Source: JACMLD01 sp038207265 (GTDB taxonomy: Bacteria; Bacteroidota; Bacteroidia; Chitinophagales; Chitinophagaceae). From it: 64,000 nt of DNA. A program made the position numbers and the translations under genes. This document shows, piece by piece, positions 1 to 9,761 of the stretch; position 1 is the first letter of the stretch; each line of letters starts with the position of its first letter. Location of the stretch: assembly GCA_038207265.1 (NCBI GenBank), contig JBBQZZ010000001.1, forward strand, positions 186,001 through 250,000, given 5' to 3'. The notes under the pieces are model-generated. The model made no database searches. It worked only from the letters and a program-made list of their open reading frames with translations, and was not told the origin of the DNA.

Positions 1-698
1 TGTCCTTCTTTACGCGGACGAACCCATACTCCATCATTGTTCCACCAGGCCTGTGCACTGGTGATATCACCAATCATTTCCTTGCGTTTAAATAATTCGC
101 GATAGGAGTTCTGGTAATGACGTTGTAATCCAACGACTACATTTAATTTTTTTTGTTTGGCAATAGCAGCGGTAGCCAATACACGTTGTATACCGGCAGG
201 ATCAGTGGCTACAGGCTTTTCCATAAACACATGTTTGTTCTGAGCAATGGCTTCTTCAAAATGAATGGGACGAAAACCAGGGGGGGTGGTCAGAATCACC
301 ACATCTGCCAGGGCTATTGCTTTTTTATACCCATCAAAACCGGTGAATTTTCTTTCTTCCGGAACATCTATTTTACTTTTAAAATTACCAGGTTTACCAG
401 TCGTTTCAGACATATCATCTGCGGTAATGGTTTTATAACAGTTATCGAGATTATCCCTGAACGCATCGCACATGGCCACCAGTTTAATGTTTTGTTTGGT
501 CATTAAAGCCTGCGTAACGGCACCTGTTCCCCGACCACCACATCCCACCAGTGCGATCTTAATGGTATCGTCGGCACCTGAAAAATAATTTCCCTGGGAT
601 AAAAACGGAGCAGCAATTAATCCACCTGCCAGTAATCCGGTTTGCTTTACAAATGCTCTGCGCGAAGGACTGTTTGATTTGGAAGCATCGTTGTTCAT
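1..698 (-). CDS. Gfo/Idh/MocA family oxidoreductase, partial (C-terminus outside window)
   Basis: The visible 232 residues begin at an ATG complementary to 696-698. The C-terminal part lies left of the window. A twin-arginine signal (SRRAF at residues 12-16) is followed by a hydrophobic stretch, so the protein is probably exported folded with its cofactor. A Rossmann NAD(P)-binding motif (VGCGGRGTG, about 51-59) and the family EKP motif (E160-K161-P162) identify a Gfo/Idh/MocA dehydrogenase. Bacteroidota carry many Tat-exported members acting on sugars or inositols. The substrate cannot be told from the fragment. Confidence 0.9.
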   Translation of the reverse strand, partial: MNNDASKSNSPSRRAFVKQTGLLAGGLIAAPFLSQGNYFSGADDTIKIALVGCGGRGTGAVTQALMTKQNIKLVAMCDAFRDNLDNCYKTITADDMSETTGKPGNFKSKIDVPEERKFTGFDGYKKAIALADVVILTTPPGFRPIHFEEAIAQNKHVFMEKPVATDPAGIQRVLATAAIAKQKKLNVVVGLQRHYQNSYRELFKRKEMIGDITSAQAWWNNDGVWVRPRKEG

Positions 699-909
699 AA
701 TGTGTAATTGTTGAATGATGAGTATAGATTCTTTGGATATTAAAATTATCGAAAAAAAAGCGATACCGGCATTTGTATTTATCACCTGAACCAGGAAATT
801 TGCGACGATATAAACTTGTGCGTTATTTTTCGCAGAACGCGTCTCAAATATCCATTTTAATAATCAGTTGATCCTCGGTTTAAATCCTGTATGTATCAAC
901 AACCGTTGC

Positions 910-1875
910 TTATTGCGGAGGTAAATATTTCTTAAAAAAATCATCTATCTCTTCCTTTGATGGCTGTTTCAAAGGTCTTACAACCCTGAACCCAACTGAT
1001 GCGGCATCTGTTAACCACCATTTACTTTTAGGTATTTGCGGATCCCGGCGGTTCCACCTCGTTTCAGATTTTATGCGATTGGCCGACCGCAATTGCGTTG
1101 CATCATCTGCAAAACCGCCACCCCGCAATGCTTTTGGATAATGTGCATGATTGGGTTCTGCAAAAGGGTCCACTGCTTTATCCGCTGTTTTTTCCAATGC
1201 TTTATCTTCGTAATGATCCAGGGTCCATTCAGCAACATTTCCCAGCATATCATAAAGTCCCCATGCATTGGGAAGTTTTTGTCCCGCTTTCTGGTACTTA
1301 TTTTTGCTATTGTCTTTGAACCACGCATACTTTCCTAACTCCCTGGCATCGTTGCCAAAATAATAAGTGGTGGTGGTTCCCGCGCGACAAGCATATTCCC
1401 ATTCAGCTTCTGAAGGCAGCCGGTAAAAAACACCGGTTTTGACATATAACCAACGGCAATACATAATCGCAGCATACTGGGACATACTGTTTACAGGAAA
1501 ACCGCCTTCCTTTCCCATTCCCCAGGTAAGATCAATATATTGAGCGGTAGGCCTGGTAACAGCATCTAGTGTTGAAGTCTGGCTCACTGTTGCATCTGTA
1601 TAAAAAACATCAAACGCATCCCTGCTCATTTCAAAAGCACCCATCCAAAATGAAGAAATACTGACATTTCTCTGCGGACCCTCATCAACTTTGCGATCTT
1701 TTTCTGTTTCAGGGCTGCCCATTAAAAAGCTACCGCTTTTAATAGGAACCATTTTAAATTGCAATGAAGATCCCGGAACTGTTTGCATATACACATTAAA
1801 ACTATCGTTTACGGATTGTGCAGATAAAACAATATAACACTGCAAGCATAATAAAAAAACAACTGCTTTTTTCAC
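910..1875 (-). CDS. SUMF1/formylglycine-generating-enzyme-fold secreted protein, probably non-catalytic
   Basis: A 321-residue protein with an N-terminal signal peptide (cleavage near residue 20) and a full FGE-sulfatase (SUMF1) domain. The fold is shown by SGSFLMGS near residue 48, RLPSEAEWEYACRAGT near 155, MLGNVAEW near 210 and RGGGFADD near 250. True formylglycine-generating enzymes use a cysteine pair in the C-terminal segment. Here the stretch from SANR to GFRVV has no cysteine, so sulfatase activation is unlikely. No sulfatase gene lies nearby. It may share a transcript with the upstream apbE (gap 85 bp). The domain call is firm; the role is unknown. Confidence 0.88.
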   Translation of the reverse strand: MKKAVVFLLCLQCYIVLSAQSVNDSFNVYMQTVPGSSLQFKMVPIKSGSFLMGSPETEKDRKVDEGPQRNVSISSFWMGAFEMSRDAFDVFYTDATVSQTSTLDAVTRPTAQYIDLTWGMGKEGGFPVNSMSQYAAIMYCRWLYVKTGVFYRLPSEAEWEYACRAGTTTTYYFGNDARELGKYAWFKDNSKNKYQKAGQKLPNAWGLYDMLGNVAEWTLDHYEDKALEKTADKAVDPFAEPNHAHYPKALRGGGFADDATQLRSANRIKSETRWNRRDPQIPKSKWWLTDAASVGFRVVRPLKQPSKEEIDDFFKKYLPPQ

Positions 1876-1960
1876 GGTATATTTTTGTATAAAAGAAAAT
1901 TCAATATAGTAAAAAAAACATCAAATGGAATCACTCCCCGCACTACTTACTATCTACTAC

Positions 1961-2968
1961 TCATTTCTCCCAATACCTCCCAAAGCCCTTCGTAGCATGA
2001 AAAACAATTTTCCCGCTAATAATTTCGGCGATCAGGAATTCAACTTTTAATTCCGCCGCCAGCTTTCTTGAGGCAGCAATTGACAACAGGCTGCAAGCCT
2101 TTGTGAACCAATCCGCCGTTGTACCATCAGCAGCTATTACGGTTACATTTCTCCGTGAGGTGATACCATACCCTGTTGTAGGATTGATGATATGGGAGTA
2201 TCTTTTTCCATTGTGTTCCATGTATTGATAAACATCACCCGATGTAGTTACAGCCAAATTGGAAAGTTGTAAAATATTATTCAACAATCTATGCTCACTT
2301 TCCGGAACGTTAATGCCAACCTTCCATCCTTTGCTGCCGGGTGGTTTCCCTATGCAAACAATGTCGCCACTTACATCCACCAATGCACAGTCAATTTCAT
2401 TGGATTTCAGAAAATCAATTGTCTTTTGTGCAATATAACCTTGCGCAATTCCTCCCAGGTCCAATTGCATTCCTGGTTTTGTTATGCTTACAACATGCGA
2501 ATTGCTATCCATTTTTATTTTATCAAATCCTGTTGTCGCCAACTTCAATTTTACCAATGAGTCTTCCGGGAACCGGTGCTCTTTCCTTGCTTTGCGCCAT
2601 AACCTTGTAACGGGACCCAATGTTATGTCAAAACTTCCTTTACTTTTTTCATAAGCAGATTTTGATAGCCATAAAATATCAAACAGTGCAGGAGATACAA
2701 TAAAATTCTTATGCGCGTCATTGGCGGAGGCACATAGCCTGTTAAGCTCACTGCTATCTATGTAATCGCTGAATATATTAACCAGGGAATCTACCCGTTG
2801 GTAACAAAGACTTGCTATAATACCTGCCTTTGCAGAATCTGTCGTATAAAAAATGATGGTAAAGGGTGAACCCATTTTCGGATGTGAAAATGAATATCTT
2901 TTCAATTGCGCCGTACATACAAATGTTACGGCTACTAAAAAGACAAATAAAAAAATGGTACGAAACAA
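1961..2968 (-). CDS. apbE: FAD:protein FMN transferase (ApbE)
   Basis: A 335-residue exported ApbE protein. It transfers FMN from FAD to a Thr/Ser of target flavoproteins such as NqrB/NqrC, RnfG or extracytoplasmic reductases. A signal peptide covers about residues 1-20. Diagnostic features are DLGGIAQGY (170-178), DVSGD (198-202) and the HIINPTTG motif near 265 that helps bind Mg2+ and FAD. The length is usual for the family. No obvious flavoprotein target is encoded next to it. It lies divergent from the TIM-barrel isomerase gene at 3025, with 56 bp between the starts. Confidence 0.93.
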   Translation of the reverse strand: MFRTIFLFVFLVAVTFVCTAQLKRYSFSHPKMGSPFTIIFYTTDSAKAGIIASLCYQRVDSLVNIFSDYIDSSELNRLCASANDAHKNFIVSPALFDILWLSKSAYEKSKGSFDITLGPVTRLWRKARKEHRFPEDSLVKLKLATTGFDKIKMDSNSHVVSITKPGMQLDLGGIAQGYIAQKTIDFLKSNEIDCALVDVSGDIVCIGKPPGSKGWKVGINVPESEHRLLNNILQLSNLAVTTSGDVYQYMEHNGKRYSHIINPTTGYGITSRRNVTVIAADGTTADWFTKACSLLSIAASRKLAAELKVEFLIAEIISGKIVFHATKGFGRYWEK

Positions 2969-3024
2969 TATTTTGCTTTTTACAAATGAATTCCGGTAAA
3001 TTTAACGCACAAACATTATAAACT

Positions 3025-3951
3025 ATGCAACGCAGGAAATTTATGCAGCACTCTTTTCTAGCAGGCAGCGCATTATTAAGTTCAACAGCTGTACTGGCTG
3101 ATAAAAAGAAAAATTTATTGCCGTTTGATGCTAATCCATTTCACCTTAACTACGGCACACACGACGGGATGTTTAAAAATACCGCCGGTGATGATTTTAT
3201 TGAGCAAATAAAATTTGCGCATAGCATGGGTTTTCGCGCTATAGAAGACAACGGTATGATGGGACGGCCGGTAGATCAACAAAAGAAAATAGGAGATACA
3301 CTTGCCAAATTGGGAATGTCGATGGGTGTCTTTGTGGTTACATCTAACAACTGGCATTGGAAAACTACCCTTACTACAGGTAAACAGGAGTGGATAGATT
3401 TAATGGTTAAAGACTGTAAGGAAGCGGTAGAAGTTGCCAAACGCTGCAATGCAAAAGTAATGACAGTGGTTCCGGGGAATTATGAAAGAAGTTTATCGCC
3501 TGAATTCCAGATGTCCAATGTGATAAAAGCACTTCGGATTGCATCCGATATTTTTGCACCCCATAATCTTGCAATGGTATTGGAGCCGCTGAGTGATAAC
3601 CCTGATTTATTTCTACGACATTCTGATCAAACCTACATGGTGTGCAAGGCTGTAAACAGTCCGGCTTGTAAGATATTATTTGACATGTATCACATGCAAC
3701 GTAATGAGGGAAATATCATTGCCAACATTGATAAGGCATGGGATGAAATTGGCTATTTCCAGATTGGTGACAATCCCGGCAGGAATGAACCCGGCACCGG
3801 TGAAATGAATTACAAAAATATTTTCAAACACATTCACAGTAAAGATTACAAAGGAGTGTTGGGGATGGAGCACGGAAATGTAAAGCCGGGTAAAGATGGT
3901 GAGCAGGCTTTAATTAAAGCATACCGGGAAGCCGATGATTTTTTGGGATGA
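3025..3951 (+). CDS. Sugar phosphate isomerase/epimerase-like TIM-barrel protein, exported
   Basis: A 308-residue member of the xylose-isomerase-like TIM-barrel superfamily (hydroxypyruvate isomerase/IolE type). The N-terminus has a Tat-like RRKF motif and a hydrophobic stretch, so export is likely. Metal-ligand regions can be seen: VLEPLS near residue 190, LFDMYHMQ near 222, QIGDNPGRNEPG near 250 and GMEHG near 285. These segments are typical of hydroxypyruvate-isomerase relatives. Such proteins in Bacteroidota often accompany Gfo/Idh/MocA dehydrogenases in polyol or sugar metabolism, and one lies at the left window edge. Substrate unknown. Confidence 0.88.
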   Translation: MQRRKFMQHSFLAGSALLSSTAVLADKKKNLLPFDANPFHLNYGTHDGMFKNTAGDDFIEQIKFAHSMGFRAIEDNGMMGRPVDQQKKIGDTLAKLGMSMGVFVVTSNNWHWKTTLTTGKQEWIDLMVKDCKEAVEVAKRCNAKVMTVVPGNYERSLSPEFQMSNVIKALRIASDIFAPHNLAMVLEPLSDNPDLFLRHSDQTYMVCKAVNSPACKILFDMYHMQRNEGNIIANIDKAWDEIGYFQIGDNPGRNEPGTGEMNYKNIFKHIHSKDYKGVLGMEHGNVKPGKDGEQALIKAYREADDFLG

Positions 3952-3992
3952 TTCCTAAGCCGGAATCTGCATAACAAAAGTTATTTCACATT

Positions 3993-5504
3993 TTATAGCG
4001 CAGCGCTTTTAAGCCATGAAAATGTACCGGGCAGGTATCGCGTAATATCGGAAGCCAGCATGGCCTCTTCGGTTAACGCTGCGGCGGCATGATCGCCTGC
4101 TAACCCATGCAAATACACACCCATTAATGCGGCCTGTTCAGGTGCATAACCTTGCGCCAATAATCCGGTAAGGATACCCGTTAGTACATCCCCGCTGCCC
4201 CCGGTAGCCATTCCCGGGTTTCCGGTACTATTAAAAAACTGGTTACCTCCCGGCATTGCAATAAAAGTTCTGTGACCTTTCAATATTATTATCAACTGCA
4301 ATTCTTTTGCCTTATGTAAAGCCAACCTCATCCGGTCAAAATCATTTTCAGATTTTCCAAACAGCCGGTCAAATTCAGTAGGGTGGGGGGTAAGAATTGA
4401 GAAGGGTGTTATCTTTTTTAAAAGAAAATTATTTTCAGCAATTGTATTGAGTGAATCGGCATCTACTACTACTGGCTTTTTGTAACTGAAGAAAATAATT
4501 TCAAGCAATTCCTTATGATTATCATGCGTACCCAGGCCGGGCCCGATACCGATTGCGCTATATTTTTCAAAGCCTGTAACTGACTTAATATACTTTTTGC
4601 CTTCTTCCACTTTGCACATGGCTTCCGGTGCCGCCAGCTGCATAATTTTACAACCGCATTCCGGGATATGAACAGTTAATTTTCCCACACCACTTCGCAG
4701 GCAGGCATTGGCCGCTAATGTTGCGGCACCCATGAAACCATAACTACCAGCAATAAGCGCCGCATGACCATAATTGCCTTTATGACTAAATCGCTTTCGT
4801 GGTTTGTACATTGCTTTAATAGTATCCGCTTCCACCAATAGGGCCTGGTAATTAATTTTGGTAATATAATTTCTCAGCAATCCAATATCAAGCACTTGTA
4901 TAGCACCAATACAGGATTCATTTTCTGCCATCAAAAACGCCAGTTTGAGACATTGGAAACATATGGTATGAGTGGCTATCATTACAGGAAATCCCTTTGA
5001 AGATTCATCTGCCAGTAAACCACTGGGCATATCAATTGATATAACAGCATTAGGAAATGAATTAATATGTTCCACCAATTGCGCCGTCAAACCTTCCAGC
5101 CTGCGGTTAAGTCCTGTACCAAATAATGCATCGATAATGATATTACCGGAGGGTATTGTTGGAAAATGTTCGGTCGATTGTATGTAGTGAATAGCGGCGG
5201 TTGTCTCATGCAATCTTGCCAGGTTGATTTGAAAATCTTCTGTACCCTTCTGGCCCAGTTCAAGAATGTGAACAGATACTTTGGCGCCGGCCCGGCACAA
5301 CAACCTGGCAACCGCCAATCCATCACCACCATTATTTCCCTTACCACAAAAAACATGAAAAGCCTGCAGGCTAAAATTGTTTTGTTGCAACCATTGAAAA
5401 CAGCGGATAGCCGCGGACTCCATTAAATCAATGGAAGCAATGGGTTCATTTTGTATTGTATATAAATCCCATTCGCGTATCTGGCTGGCTGTGAGAATTA
5501 ACAT
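3993..5504 (-). CDS. nnr: Bifunctional NAD(P)H-hydrate epimerase / ADP-dependent dehydratase
   Basis: A 503-residue fusion that repairs hydrated NAD(P)H. The N-terminal YjeF_N epimerase domain (about 1-215) carries GKGNNGGDG (54-62) and interconverts R- and S-NAD(P)HX. The C-terminal ribokinase-like domain (about 225-500) carries PTEFDRLFG near 380 and GGSGDVLTG near 435, and dehydrates S-NAD(P)HX using ADP. Length and domain order match the usual bacterial fusion. It is a cytoplasmic housekeeping enzyme. The 3' end converges with the isomerase gene, 41 bp apart. Confidence 0.96.
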   Translation of the reverse strand: MLILTASQIREWDLYTIQNEPIASIDLMESAAIRCFQWLQQNNFSLQAFHVFCGKGNNGGDGLAVARLLCRAGAKVSVHILELGQKGTEDFQINLARLHETTAAIHYIQSTEHFPTIPSGNIIIDALFGTGLNRRLEGLTAQLVEHINSFPNAVISIDMPSGLLADESSKGFPVMIATHTICFQCLKLAFLMAENESCIGAIQVLDIGLLRNYITKINYQALLVEADTIKAMYKPRKRFSHKGNYGHAALIAGSYGFMGAATLAANACLRSGVGKLTVHIPECGCKIMQLAAPEAMCKVEEGKKYIKSVTGFEKYSAIGIGPGLGTHDNHKELLEIIFFSYKKPVVVDADSLNTIAENNFLLKKITPFSILTPHPTEFDRLFGKSENDFDRMRLALHKAKELQLIIILKGHRTFIAMPGGNQFFNSTGNPGMATGGSGDVLTGILTGLLAQGYAPEQAALMGVYLHGLAGDHAAAALTEEAMLASDITRYLPGTFSWLKSAAL

Positions 5505-5665
5505 AGCCTGAAGTTAATGATTTACCCGAAGCTGTACAGAAAGAAGGGGAGAGGAGTATGGTAGATAAAGGTATAAAGGCTTTTAATGTAACGGCAACAA
5601 AAAGTACTCATCACATGATATCTCTATTATCAATCACAATATATCTGCTGTTAGCAGCAATTGAA

Positions 5666-6928
5666 TCATTTCCTGCGATGCCTGTGATGGACTATCTTTC
5701 TTTGTTTTTTTGCTGTTGGTTCTCCGCCGCCTACGGCATTACCATTGCCTTCATTGTCTTCTACATTATTACTACGTTGCAGGTAGTTGCCGAAAAGATC
5801 AGAAAGTTTTTTACTGGCGTAGATCTGGCGGTTAAATTTATTTCCCAATACAATGATGGTAGCTTTTTCGTCGGTTAATCGTATGAAGGCAGTATTATTT
5901 CCATGCCACCAACCATTGTGGTAAAGTAACTTTTTTCCATTATCGAGGAATGTCATGCGCCAACCCAAACCGTAATTGCGCTTGCCCTGCTTTTCAAAAC
6001 TGTAGCCCGCAAAAGCAGAATCAAGTGTGGATTGTTTGAAAATGGTACCAGCGTATAATGCCTGGTCCCATTTCAGCATATCCCTAACTGTACTATATAC
6101 ATTCTTATCGCCATATACTTCATCCAGGAACTCCAAACGGCACTCCCGATTATTATATTCAAAAGAATGCATGGACCGTGCTGTGTCTTTCAAAGAAAAT
6201 ACATAGCTATCTGTCATTTTAAGCGGATCAAAAAAAGTTTGCTTGAGAAAATCAGGATATGTTTGCCCTGTTACTTTCTCAATGATCAGCGCCAGCAATG
6301 CAAAATTGGTATTACAATAACTGAAATGCTTACCAGATGCGAATTCCAGCGGTGGATGCATCATATACAATGAAGTGAGAACATCTATGTTATTGACCAT
6401 TTTTCTTTTATCCCAGCCATTGCGTTCCAGGTAATGTACATAATTGGCCAAGCCACTTCTGTGACTGAGCAGCATTTTTAAGGTAATTCCAGGATAAGGA
6501 AATTTTGGAAAAAACTTCCCCAATGTATCTTCCAGGCTCACACGACCCTGTTCCCACAATTTAAGCACAGCCATTGCCGTAAATGTTTTAGAAACAGATG
6601 CAAGATGAAAGGCATTATTGGTAGACAGTGAATCTTTTTTTGTTTTTGGGTTGAGGAACCCTACATATTTTTCATATACAATATTACCATCCTTGGCAAC
6701 CAGGATGCTACCATTAAATGCACCCCTTCTCAATAATAGAGAATCAAAAAATGAGGTGCAAGCATACTTGTAATATTGTAACTTTTCCTTGGGAAGTGAA
6801 GAAGACTGCAGGGTAACAGGAATCGAATCCATTCGCAAAATTGCTTGCTTCTTATCGGCCGACTGGCCACATGCGAAAAGTATACATGCAAACGCCAGAA
6901 TACTTATAATGGTTTTCAACAGGAACAA
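5666..6928 (-). CDS. Serine hydrolase, class C beta-lactamase/penicillin-binding-protein-like lipoprotein
   Basis: A 420-residue protein with an N-terminal hydrophobic segment ending in a lipobox-like Leu-Phe-Ala-Cys (Cys20), so it is probably membrane anchored. The serine hydrolase domain has the SxxK nucleophile motif (S111-V-S-K114), the YxN motif in SYCNTN near residue 207, and a YHNG segment near 338 that fits the third (HxG/KTG-type) motif. Relatives are D-amino-acid peptidases, esterases or EstB-like enzymes; resistance to beta-lactams cannot be claimed. The C-terminus ends in a basic tail. Confidence 0.9.
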   Translation of the reverse strand: MFLLKTIISILAFACILFACGQSADKKQAILRMDSIPVTLQSSSLPKEKLQYYKYACTSFFDSLLLRRGAFNGSILVAKDGNIVYEKYVGFLNPKTKKDSLSTNNAFHLASVSKTFTAMAVLKLWEQGRVSLEDTLGKFFPKFPYPGITLKMLLSHRSGLANYVHYLERNGWDKRKMVNNIDVLTSLYMMHPPLEFASGKHFSYCNTNFALLALIIEKVTGQTYPDFLKQTFFDPLKMTDSYVFSLKDTARSMHSFEYNNRECRLEFLDEVYGDKNVYSTVRDMLKWDQALYAGTIFKQSTLDSAFAGYSFEKQGKRNYGLGWRMTFLDNGKKLLYHNGWWHGNNTAFIRLTDEKATIIVLGNKFNRQIYASKKLSDLFGNYLQRSNNVEDNEGNGNAVGGGEPTAKKQRKIVHHRHRRK

Positions 6929-7046
6929 TTTAGTGTTTAGAACGTTGATACAGCAAATATTATGCTACATCATATAATGCTAACAGCCGTTTTTTATTGT
7001 ATGATGTTAATAAAGGATATTTGCGGCCTAATTGTAATATGATAAA

Positions 7047-8288
7047 ATGGCTATAGATAAAAAGGCGACCAGCTATCCAAAAGAAAAAATCAACATCCTG
7101 TTCCTGGAAAATATCAGTGACGCAGCAGTAAAACAATTCAGGGATGCAGGTTACGCGTCTGTAAGAAAACTCAATGGCGCGCTTTCAGAAGAACAGTTGA
7201 TAAAGGAAGTAAAAGATGTGCACCTGCTGGGCATCCGATCCAAAACACAGATCACAAAAAACATATTGGATGCCGCAAAAAAGCTGCAGGCCATTGGATG
7301 TTTCTGCATTGGTGTAAACCAGGTAGATCTGAAAAGTGCGCGGCAAAATGGTGTTGCCGTTTTCAATGCCCCGTATAGTAATACCCGGTCTGTAGCAGAA
7401 CTGGTGATAGGACTATCCATTATGTTAATCCGTCGCATTCCGGATAAAAACAAAGCTGCCCACGAAGGCAAATGGAACAAAGAAGCGAAAGGTAGTTATG
7501 AACTGCGCGGGAAAACACTGGGCATCATTGGCTATGGAAATATTGGTTCCCAGGTAAGCATTCTTGCAGAAGGATTGGGCATGAAAGTGATTTTCTATGA
7601 TGCTGTCACCAAACTTCCGCTGGGCAATGCAATCGCAAAAAAAACATTAAAAGATGTATTGAGCCAGGCTGATATTGTTACACTCCATGTTCCTGAAACG
7701 GCTCAAACAAAAAATCTTATCAGTAAATCTACCCTTAAGAATTTCAAAAAAGGCGGAATCCTTATAAATTATGCCCGTGGTGAAGTTGTTGACCTGGATG
7801 CATTGTCAAAAGCTATTACCGACGGAAGCATGTCCGGCGCGGCAATAGACGTATATCCCTGGGAACCTGAAAAAAATGGTGATACGTTTGAAACGCCATT
7901 ACAAAATCTTCCCAACGTAATACTTACCCCGCACATAGGCGGTTCTACCGAGGAGGCACAAATGAATATTGGTGAAGATGTGAGCAATAAATTGCTGCAA
8001 TACCTGGAAATGGGCAGCAGCACAGGTTCCCATACTATTCCATCCCTGAGTTTACCGCCGCAGGAAGGCACGCATCGTATTTTACATATACATAACAATG
8101 TGCCGGGTGTATTGTCTGCTATTAATACAGCACTGTCGCAACACCATATCAATATACTGGCACAATATTTAAAGACCAACGATGAAGTTGGCTATGTGGT
8201 GCTGGATGTAGATAAAAAGCTTTCTACCCAGGCCTTGCAATTATTAAAAGAATTGAAGGAGACTATTAAGGTCAGACTTTTATATTGA
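7047..8288 (+). CDS. serA: D-3-phosphoglycerate dehydrogenase
   Basis: A 413-residue enzyme for the first step of serine synthesis, 3-phosphoglycerate to 3-phosphohydroxypyruvate with NAD+. It has the short E. coli-like layout: catalytic and Rossmann domains, then a C-terminal ACT domain (about 335-413) for serine feedback. The GYGNIG motif (162-167) binds NAD. The catalytic Arg (ARGEVVD, near 244), Glu and His (LTPHIGGS, near 293) are present. An AT-rich leader precedes it. A 13-bp inverted repeat lies just downstream (8300-8384). Confidence 0.96.
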   Translation: MAIDKKATSYPKEKINILFLENISDAAVKQFRDAGYASVRKLNGALSEEQLIKEVKDVHLLGIRSKTQITKNILDAAKKLQAIGCFCIGVNQVDLKSARQNGVAVFNAPYSNTRSVAELVIGLSIMLIRRIPDKNKAAHEGKWNKEAKGSYELRGKTLGIIGYGNIGSQVSILAEGLGMKVIFYDAVTKLPLGNAIAKKTLKDVLSQADIVTLHVPETAQTKNLISKSTLKNFKKGGILINYARGEVVDLDALSKAITDGSMSGAAIDVYPWEPEKNGDTFETPLQNLPNVILTPHIGGSTEEAQMNIGEDVSNKLLQYLEMGSSTGSHTIPSLSLPPQEGTHRILHIHNNVPGVLSAINTALSQHHINILAQYLKTNDEVGYVVLDVDKKLSTQALQLLKELKETIKVRLLY

Positions 8289-8299
8289 GGAAAGAGGCG

Positions 8300-8403
8300 G
8301 AAGGTATAAGGATTAAAGTTTTTTTGACGTCAAATAAATATAACATTTTGCAATAAGGCCTTACATCTTACTCCTTATACCTTCAACCTATCTTTATACC
8401 TTC
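8300..8403. repeat. 13-bp inverted repeat with a third half-copy, serA/AAA intergenic
   Basis: GAAGGTATAAGGA at 8300-8312 is matched by its exact reverse complement at 8372-8384, separated by 59 nt. The TTATACCTTC half is repeated directly at 8394-8403, 19 bp further on. A related AAAGGTATAAAGG occurs at 5567-5579. There is no T-run, so this is not a normal intrinsic terminator. It may be a dispersed intergenic repeat or a structured UTR element. Confidence 0.6.
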
Positions 8404-8444
8404 AAATATAATTTTTATCTACAAAAAGAAACATTACTTCAGGC

Positions 8445-9761
8445 ATGATAAACGAGAATATAAAAAGCCTGATCGAGGCCATCGCAGTTTCTCCCGATAA
8501 TGTACCACTGCGTTTACACCTGGCTGAACTCATGTTGTCTGAAAAAATGTATGCCGAAGCTGCGGTACAATTCAGTGAAGTATTGCAACGCAGTTATGGC
8601 AATACAAAAGCACAGACTGGTCTTGCCAATAGCTATTATAATACCGGTAAATATTCTGCTGCCCTGATTATATATGAGCAATTGGAAAACCAATTGACAC
8701 TGGAAGACAATATTCGTTTTATAAAATGCCTGATCAAAGAAAAGTCGATGCAACAGGCTGCAGAACTTTATAAAAAGGTATTGCAATCCAATCCTTCTTT
8801 TAAAGATGAGGAAATTGACAGCTACCTGCGTTTGGCTTCTTCCCCCATTGAAATGAACAGTGAAGAAGACGATTTGACCGGCAACGATAATTTTTTTATG
8901 GAACGTCCCAATATCCGGTTTGCAGATGTAGGCGGCATGCAGCGGATCAAAGATGAGATCAGTATGAAGATCATTCAGCCATTAAAAAATCCTGAATTAT
9001 TCAAGGCATTCGGAAAGAAAATTGGTGGCGGCATTTTATTATACGGACCTCCCGGATGTGGCAAAACTTATATTGCAAAAGCGGCTGCCGGTGAAATTGA
9101 CGCAAAATTTATCAATATTGGATTGCATGATATCCTCGATATGTGGATTGGCAATAGCGAGAAAAACCTGCATGAAATCTTTGAACTGGCAAGGCAAAAC
9201 AAACCCTGCGTATTGTTTTTTGACGAAGTGGATGCCATGGGTGCCAGTCGCAGCGATTTAAAGCAATCCGCCATGCGACATGTCATTAACCAGTTTCTTG
9301 CCGAAATGGATGGGGTAGGATCGAACAATGAGGGTGTCTTAATACTGGCAGCTACCAATGCACCCTGGAGTGTGGACGCTGCATTCAGAAGACCCGGGCG
9401 TTTCGACAGGATAATATTTGTAGAACCACCCGATGAGAAAGGACGCGAAGAGGTTCTTAAATCTGTATTGAATGGAAAGCCGGTTGCTGAAATTGACATA
9501 AAAAAAATCGCACAATCAACCGCCGAATATTCCGGCGCTGATCTCAAAGCCATTGTAGATGTAGCGATAGAAGATAAGTTAACTGCATCTATGGCCGCGG
9601 GTAGTATCCAGCCCATCAATACAAAAGATTTATTGAAAGCAATCAAACAACACCGGCCCACAACACTGGAGTGGTTTGCTTCCGCCCGTAATTATGCGTT
9701 GTATGCAAACGAATCCGGCCTATACGATGATATCTTAAAATATTTGAAAATAAAAAAGTAG
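8445..9761 (+). CDS. TPR-AAA+ ATPase (Cdc48/VCP-like single AAA domain)
   Basis: A 438-residue protein with an N-terminal TPR region (about 20-125) and one classical AAA domain (about 155-390). It has Walker A GPPGCGKT (201-208), pore-loop residues MWIG (233-236), Walker B VLFFDE (256-261), sensor 1 AATN (302-305) and the RRPGRFD arginine-finger segment (315-321). Conserved residues for ATP hydrolysis are intact, so an unfoldase or remodelling role is likely, with the TPR part replacing the usual N-domain as substrate adaptor. It precedes a TPR membrane protein on the same strand by 173 bp. Confidence 0.88.
   Translation: MINENIKSLIEAIAVSPDNVPLRLHLAELMLSEKMYAEAAVQFSEVLQRSYGNTKAQTGLANSYYNTGKYSAALIIYEQLENQLTLEDNIRFIKCLIKEKSMQQAAELYKKVLQSNPSFKDEEIDSYLRLASSPIEMNSEEDDLTGNDNFFMERPNIRFADVGGMQRIKDEISMKIIQPLKNPELFKAFGKKIGGGILLYGPPGCGKTYIAKAAAGEIDAKFINIGLHDILDMWIGNSEKNLHEIFELARQNKPCVLFFDEVDAMGASRSDLKQSAMRHVINQFLAEMDGVGSNNEGVLILAATNAPWSVDAAFRRPGRFDRIIFVEPPDEKGREEVLKSVLNGKPVAEIDIKKIAQSTAEYSGADLKAIVDVAIEDKLTASMAAGSIQPINTKDLLKAIKQHRPTTLEWFASARNYALYANESGLYDDILKYLKIKK

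Noticed and set aside
5558..5878. 106-codon ORF at the 3' end of the serine hydrolase gene
   Set aside because: Mostly antisense to the hydrolase and without family features.
9068..9661. 197-codon open frame antisense to the AAA+ gene
   Set aside because: Shadow frame; the plus-strand gene has all AAA motifs and the antisense product is low-complexity.
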